A stretch of DNA of 64,000 nucleotides from Collinsella tanakaei (GCF_016900375.1 NZ_JACJKB010000011.1:1-64000); one strand, 5' to 3'; numbered from the stretch's first letter, positions 1 to 10,501 are shown. A program made the numbers and translations. The notes: generated by a model not told the origin, from the sequence alone.

Positions 1-2621
1 TTCTCCCACGCGTCGGCGAAGGCGACCTCGACGGTGACGGCGGAGCCGGGCATCTCGAAGGTCCAGGTGCCGTCCTTCTCGCCGGCCTCGACCTCGACCT
101 CCTTGCCGTCGGCGTCCTTGACGGCGACGCCGGCGACCTTCATGCCCTCGTCGGGCGTCGCGGTGATGGTGACCGTGTCGCCCTTCTTCGCGGAGGTCGG
201 GGCGACCTTCACCGTGCCGCCCTCGGCGTCGGCGACGCTGACCTTGTACTTGGATACGGTCGAGGAGCCACCGCCGGGGTTAACCGGAGTGGAGGGCTTG
301 TCGGAAGAGACGGCGCCGTCCTTCAAATAGACCTGAACACCCTTGAGCAAGTTCTTGTTGATATAGTCGACGATCTTGTCAGTGGCGGGATCAGCGCCAA
401 GCGCGCTCGCAGCGCTGTTTGCAATACCGTCTAGCGTCGCCCGATCGACCCATACGAGCGGGACGTCTGTGGCCAAAGTGCTCACATTCTGAAGAGCAAG
501 CTCCGGCACCGTGGTCACATCCTTGCCCATGGCGAAATCAATTACCGCATACGGCTTTTTGCTGTCCGACGCTTGAGGGTTAAGCTCGCAGCCACTGATG
601 CTCACCTCGGAGCCGTTAACCAGCACGGAAGTCCAGTAGCCTCCGTCAACGGTTACGTTATCCAGCTTGCCACCAACAGTCTTGTAGAACTGAATACCAT
701 GCTTTGCGCCAACCGCGCCGACGGTGAGTTTAGAGATGCTTACGTTATCGGCCAGAATCTGAAGGAACGCACCAGTGTCAACATCGCCCTGAAGCTTTAT
801 CGCGTACCCGTTGCCATGGATGGTGACCGATCTATCGATTGTCAGCTGACCGTTGAAATTCAAGTTGGCCTTGAGCTCAACCGGCTTGTTTTCCGCAGCG
901 GCAGCGTTAATCGCATCGTCGAAATCCAGATAGCCCGTCTCGCCGACGGTCATGTAGGCCGTACCGTAGCTGCCATCGGCAAACTTGTCGAGCCCGGAAT
1001 TAGCCGGAAGATCGATGGAGGCCCCATCGCCGGCTTTATTCTGGATGACCTTCCAGCCCTTGGGCGTTTTGAACGTCACCCCCTCAGAAACGGTCACCGA
1101 GACCGATTCATCATCTGAAGCTTTCGCGGTGTTCTCAACGCACAATCCGATCTCCGTCGGGCCGGCAAAAGATACGATAGAGCCCTCGGCAAAGGTAAGG
1201 GAAGCGCCAGTAGCAGCACCGTTCACGTTACGGCTATCGACGTTCACGCCATACCAGGAGTTCTCGCCCGTAATCACGTCGAGCGCGCCCGCAATCGTGA
1301 CAGAGGAGCCGCCCACGATGAGAGGGGCTCCAGATTTAGAGGACGTATGGTCGAGCTTGAGGTTCTCCAACGTAACTTTCTTAGAAGCCCAGACGTTGAG
1401 CGCATGGTGGTTGCTGACGCCAGTCTCGATGGTGCCGTTCTTGATGGTCACGCCATCCGCGTCGTCAACACTCACGAGCTGCATGGACTGAGTATCGCCC
1501 TCGGTGAACTCGAAATCTTTGGCCACAGTGATTGCCTTGTTGTTCAGGTCGAGCGTGACGTAATCATTGGTGATAGCAAGGCGCTTGGTCAAGGCAATAT
1601 TGTCCTCAAGGGTGACAATTGCCGGGTTATCCGCGGTCCCATGTGCTGCGTCGAGCGCCTCCTGGAGGTCGAGGTAATGATTGGTCCCGACGCTCGCGAC
1701 AACCTTGCCGTAATCGCCGTTGAGGTCCTGGCCGAGACCGGAGCCCTCAACGTTGACATTAACCCCGGCATCCTCTGCCAGGTCCTCATCCTTCTCGATG
1801 ACCTTGAAGCCGCTGGGGGCGTCGATCTGAACGCCGCTGGGGACCGTCACCGAAACGCTCCCGCCCGCTGCGGTCTGCTCGACGAACACGCCAACGTCCT
1901 TCGCACCAGAGAAACTCACGCTTGAGTTCTGAGCGAAAGTAAGCGAGGCTCCTGCGTCGGCCCCGCTGATGATGCGGCTATCGACGTTGATGCCATACCA
2001 GGAGTTCTCGCCCGTAATCACGTCGAGTGTGCCGGTAATGGTGACAGAGGAGCCACCCACGATGAGAGGGGCTCCAGATTTAGAGGACGTATGGTCGAGC
2101 TTGAGGTTCTCCAACGTAACTTTCTTAGAAGCCCAGACGTTGAGCGCATGGTAGTTGCTGGCTCCAGTCTTGATAGCGCCGTTCTTGACAGTCACGCCCT
2201 CTGCGCTATCGATGCTTACGAGCTGCATGGACTGAGTATTGCCGTCAGTATACGTGAAGTTATCTGCCGCAGTAATTGTGCAGCCGCCCAAGTCGAGCGT
2301 AACGTTATTCTTAGTTATAGCAAGGCGAGCATCCAGCTCAATGTCGTGGATTAGTTTGATCGTGTCGCCTTCAGAGCAATCCTGCAACGCACTATTAAGC
2401 TCTTCGAGACTACCGACCTCGTGAATCTCGCCAACGGTCTCCGTCTCTCCGGTTTCCTCAGCATTATTCTGCTCCGGCATCGCCTGTCCAGCAGGAGCCT
2501 GCTCGACATCCGTCGTCTCGTTTGCCAATGCTACCGCAGGCGCGGCTCCGAACGCCAGCGCCAAACCGAGCCCTGCCGTCGCGGCAAGACGGGCCCCGCC
2601 CTCAAACTTAAACTTATTCAT
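1..2621 (-). CDS. Secreted repeat-rich surface protein (3' end outside window)
   Basis: At least 873 residues; the gene runs off the left edge. ATG at 2621 begins MNKFKFEGGARL, followed by a hydrophobic stretch ending in an ALA site near residue 33, a signal peptide. Residues about 50-570 hold two 248-residue parallel repeats rich in short T/V-L-x-L and N-V-T-L-D-L rungs, the look of a right-handed beta-helix, then a third diverged block. Near the window edge there is a Gly-Gly-Ser linker and a domain with the KYKVSVADAEGGTV start and GDTVTITATPDEG motif of divergent InlB B-repeat (Listeria-Bacteroides) domains. A role as adhesin or surface display protein is inferred. No sortase or anchor signal is visible because the C-terminus is missing. 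The upstream region carries a striking promoter (see 2689-2720). Confidence 0.8.
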   Translation of the reverse strand, partial: MNKFKFEGGARLAATAGLGLALAFGAAPAVALANETTDVEQAPAGQAMPEQNNAEETGETETVGEIHEVGSLEELNSALQDCSEGDTIKLIHDIELDARLAITKNNVTLDLGGCTITAADNFTYTDGNTQSMQLVSIDSAEGVTVKNGAIKTGASNYHALNVWASKKVTLENLKLDHTSSKSGAPLIVGGSSVTITGTLDVITGENSWYGINVDSRIISGADAGASLTFAQNSSVSFSGAKDVGVFVEQTAAGGSVSVTVPSGVQIDAPSGFKVIEKDEDLAEDAGVNVNVEGSGLGQDLNGDYGKVVASVGTNHYLDLQEALDAAHGTADNPAIVTLEDNIALTKRLAITNDYVTLDLNNKAITVAKDFEFTEGDTQSMQLVSVDDADGVTIKNGTIETGVSNHHALNVWASKKVTLENLKLDHTSSKSGAPLIVGGSSVTIAGALDVITGENSWYGVNVDSRNVNGAATGASLTFAEGSIVSFAGPTEIGLCVENTAKASDDESVSVTVSEGVTFKTPKGWKVIQNKAGDGASIDLPANSGLDKFADGSYGTAYMTVGETGYLDFDDAINAAAAENKPVELKANLNFNGQLTIDRSVTIHGNGYAIKLQGDVDTGAFLQILADNVSISKLTVGAVGAKHGIQFYKTVGGKLDNVTVDGGYWTSVLVNGSEVSISGCELNPQASDSKKPYAVIDFAMGKDVTTVPELALQNVSTLATDVPLVWVDRATLDGIANSAASALGADPATDKIVDYINKNLLKGVQVYLKDGAVSSDKPSTPVNPGGGSSTVSKYKVSVADAEGGTVKVAPTSAKKGDTVTITATPDEGMKVAGVAVKDADGKEVEVEAGEKDGTWTFEMPGSAVTVEVAFADAWE
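1312..1408 (-). repeat. Intragenic direct repeat, copy 1 (97 bp identical to 2056-2152)
   Basis: Positions 1312-1408 and 2056-2152 are identical base for base, 744 bp apart, which equals 248 codons. The identity includes silent third positions, whereas the flanking parts of the two protein repeats differ at many sites. This points to recent duplication or gene conversion inside the surface protein gene. Confidence 0.85.
2056..2152 (-). repeat. Intragenic direct repeat, copy 2
   Basis: Second copy of the 97-bp block (see 1312-1408), encoding the segment around HALNVWASKKVTLENLKLDH of repeat one in the surface protein. Confidence 0.85.
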
Positions 2622-2688
2622 AATGTGACCGACCCTTTCGTTCAATTCGCCTCTGTTTCAACTTAAGCGAATAACTCCAGATGGGTTC

Positions 2689-2720
2689 AGTTTAGGAGCT
2701 ATCCCCCCCCCCTGTGTCAA
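2689..2720 (-). promoter_or_regulatory. Promoter of the surface protein with a 10-G tract in the -35/-10 spacer
   Basis: On the minus strand a perfect TTGACA (2720-2715) is followed by CA, ten consecutive G (2712-2703), then TAAACT (2694-2689) as the best -10. The spacer is 20 nt with ten G; seven G would give the optimal 17. The transcript would start near 2682, about 60 nt before the ATG at 2621. Assigned by eye; no transcript data. Confidence 0.55.
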
Positions 2721-2866
2721 GGACTACTCCGTAAGCGTTGAGTAATGAATATACCAATCTGCCTGCGGGAAAGCATGTTGCCAATGGCAATCTCAAAGGT
2801 GCAGCAACCCCGCGCGAAGCGGAACAAGACTTATGGTCAGACTTGAAACTCGGCACCAATAGAAGC

Positions 2867-2987
2867 CCAAAATCAGACCCTCTGAAAGAACGACAGCCGT
2901 CGGCGCTTTAATTCATCCAAGTTTTATAGAAAAAAGTTTCCCAGTGGCATTTCAAGTCGCCACTGGGAAACCTCCGTCTGATTTTGG
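2867..2987. repeat. Inverted-repeat-bounded intergenic segment containing the ligA terminator
   Basis: CCAAAATCAGAC at 2867-2878 is matched by its exact reverse complement at 2976-2987. Between them lies a 13-bp perfect stem (2936-2948 with 2959-2971, loop of 10). On the minus strand the stem is followed by six T, so it is a rho-independent terminator for ligA. The rest of the 2622-3015 gap holds only the surface-protein promoter; no gene was seen. Confidence 0.6.
2936..2971 (-). terminator. Rho-independent terminator downstream of ligA
   Basis: GTTTCCCAGTGGC and its exact complement form a 13-bp stem with a 10-nt loop, followed on the minus strand by TTTTTT. It lies 45 bp past the ligA stop. 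Confidence 0.85.
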
Positions 2988-2990
2988 CAG

Positions 2991-3014
2991 GATGGTGCCG
3001 GGTCCAATCTTGTC
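2991..3014. repeat. Half copy of the dispersed CTTGTCG-type palindrome
   Basis: The sequence ATGGTGCCGGGTCCAATCTT followed by GTCG abuts the ligA stop codon. It matches the right two thirds of the complete palindromes at 26982-27014 and 27118-27148; the left CGACAAG arm is missing here. Confidence 0.6.
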
Positions 3015-3015
3015 G

Positions 3016-5241
<2,226 letters not shown>

Positions 5242-5273
5242 TCACTCGGATTCGTTCGGTGTATAGGGTACCA

Positions 5274-5310
5274 TCATGCAAGTTTGGGGACAGGTCCCAA
5301 ACTTGCATGA
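5274..5310. repeat. Dispersed intergenic palindrome (GGGGACAGGTCCC core)
   Basis: Arms TCATGCAAGTTTGGG (5274-5288) and its exact reverse complement (5296-5310) enclose GACAGGT. It sits between the rnf operon terminator and the ligA start. The same core with different outer arms occurs at 17508-17552. Confidence 0.85.
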
Positions 5311-5314
5311 AAAA

Positions 5315-5338
5315 GGCGCGCTCCGGATGGAGCGCGCC
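5315..5338 (-). terminator. Terminator of the rnf operon
   Basis: GGCGCGCTCC and its complement form a 10-bp GC stem with loop GGAT; the minus strand continues with TTTTT. It lies 24 bp past the last ORF of the rnf operon. Confidence 0.85.
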
Positions 5339-5361
5339 TTTATTCGTTGCGTGGGCGTTTG

Positions 5362-5529
5362 TTACTCTTCCGCGTTGCCGTCTGCGGCTGCCGCCTCGGC
5401 GGCATCTTCAGCTTCGCAGCGATCACGGTAGTTCCAGCAACCTGCCGCGATACCAACGATGATGGCCGCGGGGATGGCGATGACCGCCAGGAGAATCGGC
5501 GGGACGCCGACCATGATGATGGGATCCAT
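5362..5529 (-). CDS. 55-residue single-span membrane protein in the rnfB position
   Basis: ATG at 5529 with GGAG eight bases upstream, twelve bases after the rnfA stop; stop at 5362. The protein begins MDPIIMVGVPPILLAVIAIP, has one transmembrane helix to about residue 28, then WNYRDRC and an Ala/Glu-rich acidic tail. It occupies the place where rnfB normally closes an rnfCDGEAB operon. RnfB also begins with one membrane helix but continues into ferredoxin domains with several CxxCxxC clusters; none of these is present. It may be an RnfB remnant, an RnfB-replacing small subunit, or an unrelated microprotein. The reading frame and ribosome site make translation likely; function is unknown. Confidence 0.65.
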   Translation of the reverse strand: MDPIIMVGVPPILLAVIAIPAAIIVGIAAGCWNYRDRCEAEDAAEAAAADGNAEE

Positions 5530-5541
5530 ACTTCAGCCTCC

Positions 5542-6138
5542 CTACACGAACAGTCCGCCGGCGATGCCCGCCACGCAGCTGAAGGCCAGGCACACGAGCG
5601 AGGCGGTCACGAGCGAGATGGGCAGACCGCGCAGGGCCTCGGGCACCATGCGCATGCTGATGCGCTGGCTCAGCGTGGCAAAGACCACGACAGCCACGAA
5701 GGCTCCGAAGCCAGCGCCCACGGCGGTGCCGAGCGCAGCGGCAAACGAGGTGGTCTCGGCCACGGCGGCGTTACCCATCGGGACCGCCAGGACGGCAGCG
5801 TTCACCGAAAGCAGCGTGCAGGTCACGAACACGTGCTCGCGGCCGCAGGCGGGCTTGCCGACGCTCCACAGAGCACCGACGGTAAAGATAGCGACCGTGC
5901 TCACGAGCACGAAGGCGATCGGCGCCAGATAGCCCGCGCCCCACGGGGCGAGGAAGCCGGCGTAGATCGGCCAGCCGATGAGACCGGAAACAGTCACAGC
6001 GGCCCACAGCAGAGCGCCGAAGCGCAGCGCGTCCTGCGGGCGGAACGCCATCAGGAACACAGCGACCATGCCCACAAGCTGGGCGAAAACGATGTTGTTA
6101 TCGAATGCGGCGGTAAACAGCGCGCTCAGGAACTCCAT
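5542..6138 (-). CDS. rnfA: Electron transport complex subunit RnfA
   Basis: 198 residues, six hydrophobic segments, integral membrane subunit of the Rnf ion-translocating ferredoxin:NAD+ oxidoreductase. RnfA and RnfE are homologous and sit in antiparallel orientation around a membrane iron-sulfur centre; each half carries a conserved Cys near a membrane face. The start ATG overlaps the rnfE stop as TAATG, giving translational coupling. It is followed by the 55-residue ORF rather than rnfB. Confidence 0.92.
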   Translation of the reverse strand: MEFLSALFTAAFDNNIVFAQLVGMVAVFLMAFRPQDALRFGALLWAAVTVSGLIGWPIYAGFLAPWGAGYLAPIAFVLVSTVAIFTVGALWSVGKPACGREHVFVTCTLLSVNAAVLAVPMGNAAVAETTSFAAALGTAVGAGFGAFVAVVVFATLSQRISMRMVPEALRGLPISLVTASLVCLAFSCVAGIAGGLFV

Positions 6139-6788
6139 TAGCGCTCACCCCCCTCGGACGCCTCGCGCGAGATGGCGACGGCGTGCTCGATGGACTGGAC
6201 GAAGACCGCCACGAGCGCGAGCACGAGCAGCGAGCCCGCGGGCTTGCCGAAGATGGCGATCGGGCTCGCAGCAAGCTCGTTCATGGTGAGACCGAAGATC
6301 TCACCGGTCGAGAACATACCGTTCACGAGGCCGATGAACGAAAGCGCAGCGACCGTGCACACGGCGGCGAACAGCGCGGTGCCGACCGAGGACTTCGGAG
6401 CCGGACCGGCAGCAAAGCCATCGGAAGCCACAAACGCCATGGCCATGGCGTTCACCGAGGCGAGGGCAACGTAGATGCCCAGGTCCTCGTTGACCACCGG
6501 GTCGATAACGCGCACCGCGAAGCCGAGCAGCACGGCGATGGCGGCGCTCACCATGAGCGTCACCGGGATATAGGTGAAGCGGCCGGTGATAGCGCGCAGC
6601 GGGCGAGCCAGCACAGCCATGGCGATGATGCTCACCGCGGAGACGACGCCGATGGCAAAGCCGTTCACCAGCGACGTGGCCACGAACAGACCGGGCAGCG
6701 ACCCGGCGATGACCAGGAACGTGGGCGTGTGGACGAGTGCGCGCATGCGCTCATCCTGCTCACGCTGAATCAGCTCGTTGAGTGCCAT
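6138..6788 (-). CDS. rnfE: Electron transport complex subunit RnfE
   Basis: 216 residues with about six membrane segments, the RnfE/NqrD family. MALNELIQREQDERMRALVH is a cytoplasmic N-terminus, followed by helices alternating with short polar loops. It pairs with RnfA in the membrane part of the Rnf pump. One base separates its start from the rnfG stop, and its stop overlaps the rnfA start, so the genes are translated together. Length fits the family (200-230). Confidence 0.92.
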   Translation of the reverse strand: MALNELIQREQDERMRALVHTPTFLVIAGSLPGLFVATSLVNGFAIGVVSAVSIIAMAVLARPLRAITGRFTYIPVTLMVSAAIAVLLGFAVRVIDPVVNEDLGIYVALASVNAMAMAFVASDGFAAGPAPKSSVGTALFAAVCTVAALSFIGLVNGMFSTGEIFGLTMNELAASPIAIFGKPAGSLLVLALVAVFVQSIEHAVAISREASEGGER

Positions 6789-6789
6789 G

Positions 6790-7377
6790 TTAGTTACCTC
6801 CCAACTGAGCGTAGGCCTCGAAGGCGATGTTCAGGCAGCCGATGACGGCATTGGAGGTGAAGGTGGCACCCGAGACGCCGTCGACGTGCGTCGCGTCACC
6901 GGAACCCTCCTCGGTGGTGAGGGTGCCGGAAGCGGCAAGGCCAGCGAACGTGCCGAAGTAATCCTCGGTCAGGGCGTTGGTGCCGATACCGTCGGTCTCA
7001 TCCTCCGCGACGATCTGCAGGCCGGCGACCGTGCCATCGGAGTTGATGCCGACCATGAGCTCGACATCGCCGTGATAGCCGGTAGCGGAACAGTCGAAGA
7101 CCCAGGAGCCGTCGCTCGTCTGGTACACGGAGTTGAGGCCCTCGATGGCGGGAGCGCTCACCTGCGTGAACGAGGAGGCCTCGGGGAACAGCAGCGCGCG
7201 CTGCGCGCCGCCCTTGGCCTCGTCGAGGCGAAGATCGGCCTCGGCGAAGGCATCGCGCCCAGCGTAGTTCACGCCGGCAACAACGCCGCTGCACACGATG
7301 GCGAAAAGCGCGACGATGACCAGCGAATACCATGCGCCCTGCTTATGGCGCGCAAACCAGGAGTTAGACGAGGGCAT
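6790..7377 (-). CDS. rnfG: FMN-binding electron transport subunit RnfG
   Basis: 195 residues from ATG at 7377, chosen over the upstream in-frame GTG because AGGAGG lies eight bases before it. One N-terminal membrane anchor (about residues 18-38) leads to an extracytoplasmic FMN-binding domain. The covalent flavinylation motif is visible as D-G-V-S-G-A-T near the C-terminus, where the Thr carries FMN by phosphoester bond. The gene overlaps the rnfD end by 14 bp. Confidence 0.93.
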   Translation of the reverse strand: MPSSNSWFARHKQGAWYSLVIVALFAIVCSGVVAGVNYAGRDAFAEADLRLDEAKGGAQRALLFPEASSFTQVSAPAIEGLNSVYQTSDGSWVFDCSATGYHGDVELMVGINSDGTVAGLQIVAEDETDGIGTNALTEDYFGTFAGLAASGTLTTEEGSGDATHVDGVSGATFTSNAVIGCLNIAFEAYAQLGGN

Positions 7378-8296
7378 TCTTGACACCTCCTGCCGGAAGC
7401 GGGCGGGTGTAGCGGTCGATCAGCGGCACGAACATGTTCATGAACAGGATCGAGAAGGCGACACCCTCGGGGGACGAGGCGAAGAAACGCACGAGACCGG
7501 TCACAAGACCGCATCCCACGCCGAAGATGATCTTTCCCACAGGCGTCATGGGCGTGGTGGTGTAGTCCGTCGCCATGAAGAACGCGCCCATGGCAAGGCC
7601 GCCGGAAAGCAGCTGGTAGACGACATCCTGGCCGGCGAAGGCCGAGATGACCGCCACGACGCCGATGAACGGCAGCGTGGCCCACGCGTCGACCACGCGC
7701 ACGGCGAGCAGGAAGATGTAGCCGATGAGCAGCGTGATGATGCAGGTCTCGCCCAGCGCGCCGGCGTGGTTGCCCAGCAGCAGGTCGAGGTAGCTATAGG
7801 GCATATCGCCCGAAGCGGCCATGGCGAGCGGCGTGGCGCCGGTGATGGCGTCGAGCGGCTTGCCGGCAACGTCCGGATAGGCGGAAAGAGCGCTCGGCAG
7901 CGCGACCATCACGAACACGCGGGCGGCGACCGCCGGGTTGAACAGGTTGCAACCGATGCCGCCGAACAGCATCTTCACCACGACGATGGCGAAGGCGGTG
8001 CCCAGCACCGCGACCCAGAACGGGCAGTTCGCAGGCAGGGTGAACGCGAAGAGCATGGCGGTAACCACGCAGGACATATCGCCTGCCGTCGACTCGCGGT
8101 GCATGGCGATGCAGCACAGGTGCTCGCAGACGAGCGCCGTGGCGATGCACACGAGCACGAGCAGCGGCGCACCCAGGCCGTAGAGCACCGTGGCGGCAAT
8201 CAGCGTCGGCACGAGCGCCAGGCACACGAGGCCCATGATCTTAAAAGTGGAATCCTTGCCGTGAAAATGCGGCGAAGCTTCGTTGATGAGATTCAT
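7364..8296 (-). CDS. rnfD: Electron transport complex subunit RnfD
   Basis: 310 residues, ten or so hydrophobic segments, RnfD/NqrB family. The covalent FMN site is D-A-I-T-G-A-T-P-L near the middle. It forms the membrane core through which electrons and ions pass. ATG at 8296 begins MNLINEASPHFHGKDST and lies eight bases after the rnfC stop; an upstream in-frame extension has no ribosome site and overlaps rnfC heavily, so it was rejected. Confidence 0.93.
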   Translation of the reverse strand: MNLINEASPHFHGKDSTFKIMGLVCLALVPTLIAATVLYGLGAPLLVLVCIATALVCEHLCCIAMHRESTAGDMSCVVTAMLFAFTLPANCPFWVAVLGTAFAIVVVKMLFGGIGCNLFNPAVAARVFVMVALPSALSAYPDVAGKPLDAITGATPLAMAASGDMPYSYLDLLLGNHAGALGETCIITLLIGYIFLLAVRVVDAWATLPFIGVVAVISAFAGQDVVYQLLSGGLAMGAFFMATDYTTTPMTPVGKIIFGVGCGLVTGLVRFFASSPEGVAFSILFMNMFVPLIDRYTRPLPAGGVKNALV

Positions 8297-8304
8297 AGCG
8301 ACCG

Positions 8305-9642
8305 TTACGCCCCCTTCACAGGTTGGGTGAGGCGCTGGACCTCGCTCCGATAGAACGCCTTGCCCTCGCGAATCGACGCGACGATGCGGCGGTGGGCCGG
8401 GCAGGTGAAGGCGCAGGAGCCGCACTCCATGCAGTTCATGACGGCGAGCTCATCGAGCGCCACGACGTCATGGTCGCGCGAGGCGGAATCGAGCGCATAG
8501 GGCATGAGGCCGAGCGGGCAGACGCGCACGCAGCGACCGCAGCGGATGCAGGGCGTCTCCTCGGGAAGGATCGCCTCGTCGTCCAGGCACAGAATGGCGT
8601 TGTTGGCCTTGATGATGGGGCAATCGATGCTCGTGAGCGTACGACCCATCATCGGGCCGCCCATGATGATCTTCTTGGGCTCCTTGGTGAGGCCACCCGC
8701 GGCATCGATGATGTCGCGCACGCTCATGCCGATGGGCACGCGGTAGTTGCCGGCGTTGGCGATGCAGTCGCCGCCGAGCGTCAGGGTCTTGGTGACGAGC
8801 GGCATGCCGTTGCGGAAGTAGTGCTCGATGCGCGAGGCGGTCGTCACGTTGATCACAAGGCAGCCCACGTCGACCGGCAGGCCGCCGGCGGGAACGTCGC
8901 GGCCGGTGGTGGCGTTGATCAGGACCTTCTCGCCACCCGCGGGGTACTTCGTCGGGATGGACATGACCTGGATCTGGTCGCCGAAGCCCTTGTCGGCCAC
9001 GATCTGCGACAGCTTCTCGATGGCCTCGGGCTTGTTGTCCTCGATGCCGATCACGGCGGCGGGAATCTCCAGCGCGGTCGCGATGCGGTGGACGCCGTCG
9101 ACCACACGGTCGGCGTGCTCCATCATCTGGCGATAGTCGCTCGTGATGTAGGGCTCGCACTCCATGCCGTTGATGACGAGGAACTCGAACGACTTGCCCT
9201 CGGGCGCGCGCATCTTGAACCACGTCGGGAACGCGGCGCCGCCAAGGCCGACAGCTCCCGAAGCGCGCACGCAGTCGAGGAACTCCTCCTTGGTGCTGTA
9301 CGTGGGCAGCGTGATGCCCGGATCGGTCTCCATCTTGCCGTCGGACTCGATCTCCACGACGGGCGCGGTGGCGCCGGTGGGCAGCAGCTCGGTATCGGTC
9401 GACACGACCGTACCGGAGATGCTCGCGTGGATCGGCGCGTACAGACCGGATCCGTCGCCGATCAGCGTGCCGACGTACACATGGTCGCCGGGATTCACGA
9501 CGGGCTTGCAGGGACCGCCGATGTGCATGTTCAGCGGTATGCGAACACGCTTGGGTGGTGTAATGGACGTGCAGGCATATTCCCGCAGGTCCTTACACTG
9601 GGGCGGATGGACTCCACCCCGCGTCTTGTGCAGAGAGAACAT
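8305..9642 (-). CDS. rnfC: Electron transport complex subunit RnfC (NADH/4Fe-4S subunit)
   Basis: 445 residues, first gene of the operon. It is the peripheral cytoplasmic subunit that binds NAD(H) and FMN. The N-terminal TRGGVHPPQCKD and IPLNMHIGGPCKPVVNPGD motifs are typical; GLGGAAFPTWFK is the nucleotide/FMN-binding glycine loop. Two [4Fe-4S] motifs are intact at the C-terminus: CIRCGRCVRVCP and CMECGSCAFTCP. A purine-rich ribosome site (GGGGGGAG) precedes the ATG. The organism would use the complex either to make an ion gradient from reduced ferredoxin or to make ferredoxin from NADH. Confidence 0.95.
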   Translation of the reverse strand: MFSLHKTRGGVHPPQCKDLREYACTSITPPKRVRIPLNMHIGGPCKPVVNPGDHVYVGTLIGDGSGLYAPIHASISGTVVSTDTELLPTGATAPVVEIESDGKMETDPGITLPTYSTKEEFLDCVRASGAVGLGGAAFPTWFKMRAPEGKSFEFLVINGMECEPYITSDYRQMMEHADRVVDGVHRIATALEIPAAVIGIEDNKPEAIEKLSQIVADKGFGDQIQVMSIPTKYPAGGEKVLINATTGRDVPAGGLPVDVGCLVINVTTASRIEHYFRNGMPLVTKTLTLGGDCIANAGNYRVPIGMSVRDIIDAAGGLTKEPKKIIMGGPMMGRTLTSIDCPIIKANNAILCLDDEAILPEETPCIRCGRCVRVCPLGLMPYALDSASRDHDVVALDELAVMNCMECGSCAFTCPAHRRIVASIREGKAFYRSEVQRLTQPVKGA

Positions 9643-9674
9643 TGGGCTCCCCCCTCTTTGTGCCTCTCCCCTTT

Positions 9675-9703
9675 TTTATTCTGCAGCTAGAATAAAAACA
9701 CTC
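9675..9703 (-). promoter_or_regulatory. Possible rnf operon promoter
   Basis: On the minus strand TTACCG and TATTCT are 17 nt apart, some 40 bp before rnfC. Match to consensus is moderate and positions are approximate. The rest of the gap to the dCMP deaminase gene holds a CCCCCGCGGGGG hairpin near 9771. Confidence 0.3.
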
Positions 9704-9829
9704 CAGCTACACGGTAACGCCATAAGTTTAGACGCTTTTGCGTACCGCGTATACATAAATAGGCAGAAATGCCCCCGCGGGGGTAGGTTTGAGCACCACA
9801 GAGCTATATGGGGTGAGCCGGATGAGCGG

Positions 9830-10300
9830 CTAGTCCTCGACGGTTACCTGCCGATAGGTGATACCGCAGCGATCGAGGATGCTCTTGGAGATGAGGTTGT
9901 CCTCGGTTCCGTCGTACTTGTCGGAAAGGTACACGACCTCGCCGATACCCGCCTGGACGAGGGTCTTGGCGCACTCGTGGCACGGGAACAGCGTGACGTA
10001 GACCGTGGCGCCGCCCATATCCTTCAGCGAGCCGCGGTAGTTCAGAATGGCGTTCGCCTCGGCGTGGATCACATAGCTGTGCTTGTCGTGCAGCGGGTCC
10101 TCCGTGGTGTCCCACGGGAACTCGTCGTCGTTCAGCAGCGAGGGCGTGCCGTTGTATCCCACGGAGAGGATGCGGTGGTTCGTGTCGGCGATGCATGCCC
10201 CGACCTGCGTGTTCGGGTCCTTGCTGCGCATGCTCGCGGCGATGGCCACGCGCATGAAGAACTCGTCCCAGCTGATGACATCGGTGCGCTTACCGGGCAT
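9830..10300 (-). CDS. dCMP deaminase / ComEB family cytidine deaminase
   Basis: 156 residues from ATG at 10300 (AGGGGAG eight bases upstream; the in-frame extension upstream has no ribosome site). Zinc-dependent deamination of dCMP to dUMP for thymidylate synthesis. The zinc motifs are complete: H-A-E-A-N-A-I (His ligand and catalytic Glu) and P-C-H-E-C-A-K (two Cys ligands). D-P-N-T-Q-V-G near residue 30 is the family's nucleotide region. It is annotated as comEB in Gram-positives, but no competence genes are nearby. Confidence 0.9.
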   Translation of the reverse strand: MPGKRTDVISWDEFFMRVAIAASMRSKDPNTQVGACIADTNHRILSVGYNGTPSLLNDDEFPWDTTEDPLHDKHSYVIHAEANAILNYRGSLKDMGGATVYVTLFPCHECAKTLVQAGIGEVVYLSDKYDGTEDNLISKSILDRCGITYRQVTVED

Positions 10301-10437
10301 GATCCGCTCCCCTCGTCGTGCATTTGCCGCTATTCTACCTTGTCCGCAGGTAGAGGGCCATAGGCTGGACAAGGTGTCCGAACGCATCACTTTCATTAAG
10401 TTGCATATGTTGCAGTATGCGTATTATTACTTGTAGA

Positions 10438-10443
10438 TATAAT
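10438..10443 (+). promoter_or_regulatory. -10 element of the 39-residue ORF
   Basis: A perfect TATAAT lies in an AT-rich patch 59 bp before the small ORF. No good -35 was found at 16-18 nt; TTGCAG at 10410 is 22 nt away. The leader that follows contains a GC-rich segment (10462-10480) that can pair with the conserved 13-mer at 10666-10678. Confidence 0.45.
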
Positions 10444-10501
10444 AACCATGTCAGCGAAGTCCGTGCGCGGGCGGCGCCCCAACTCAAGGAGGCGATCGCC
10501 T

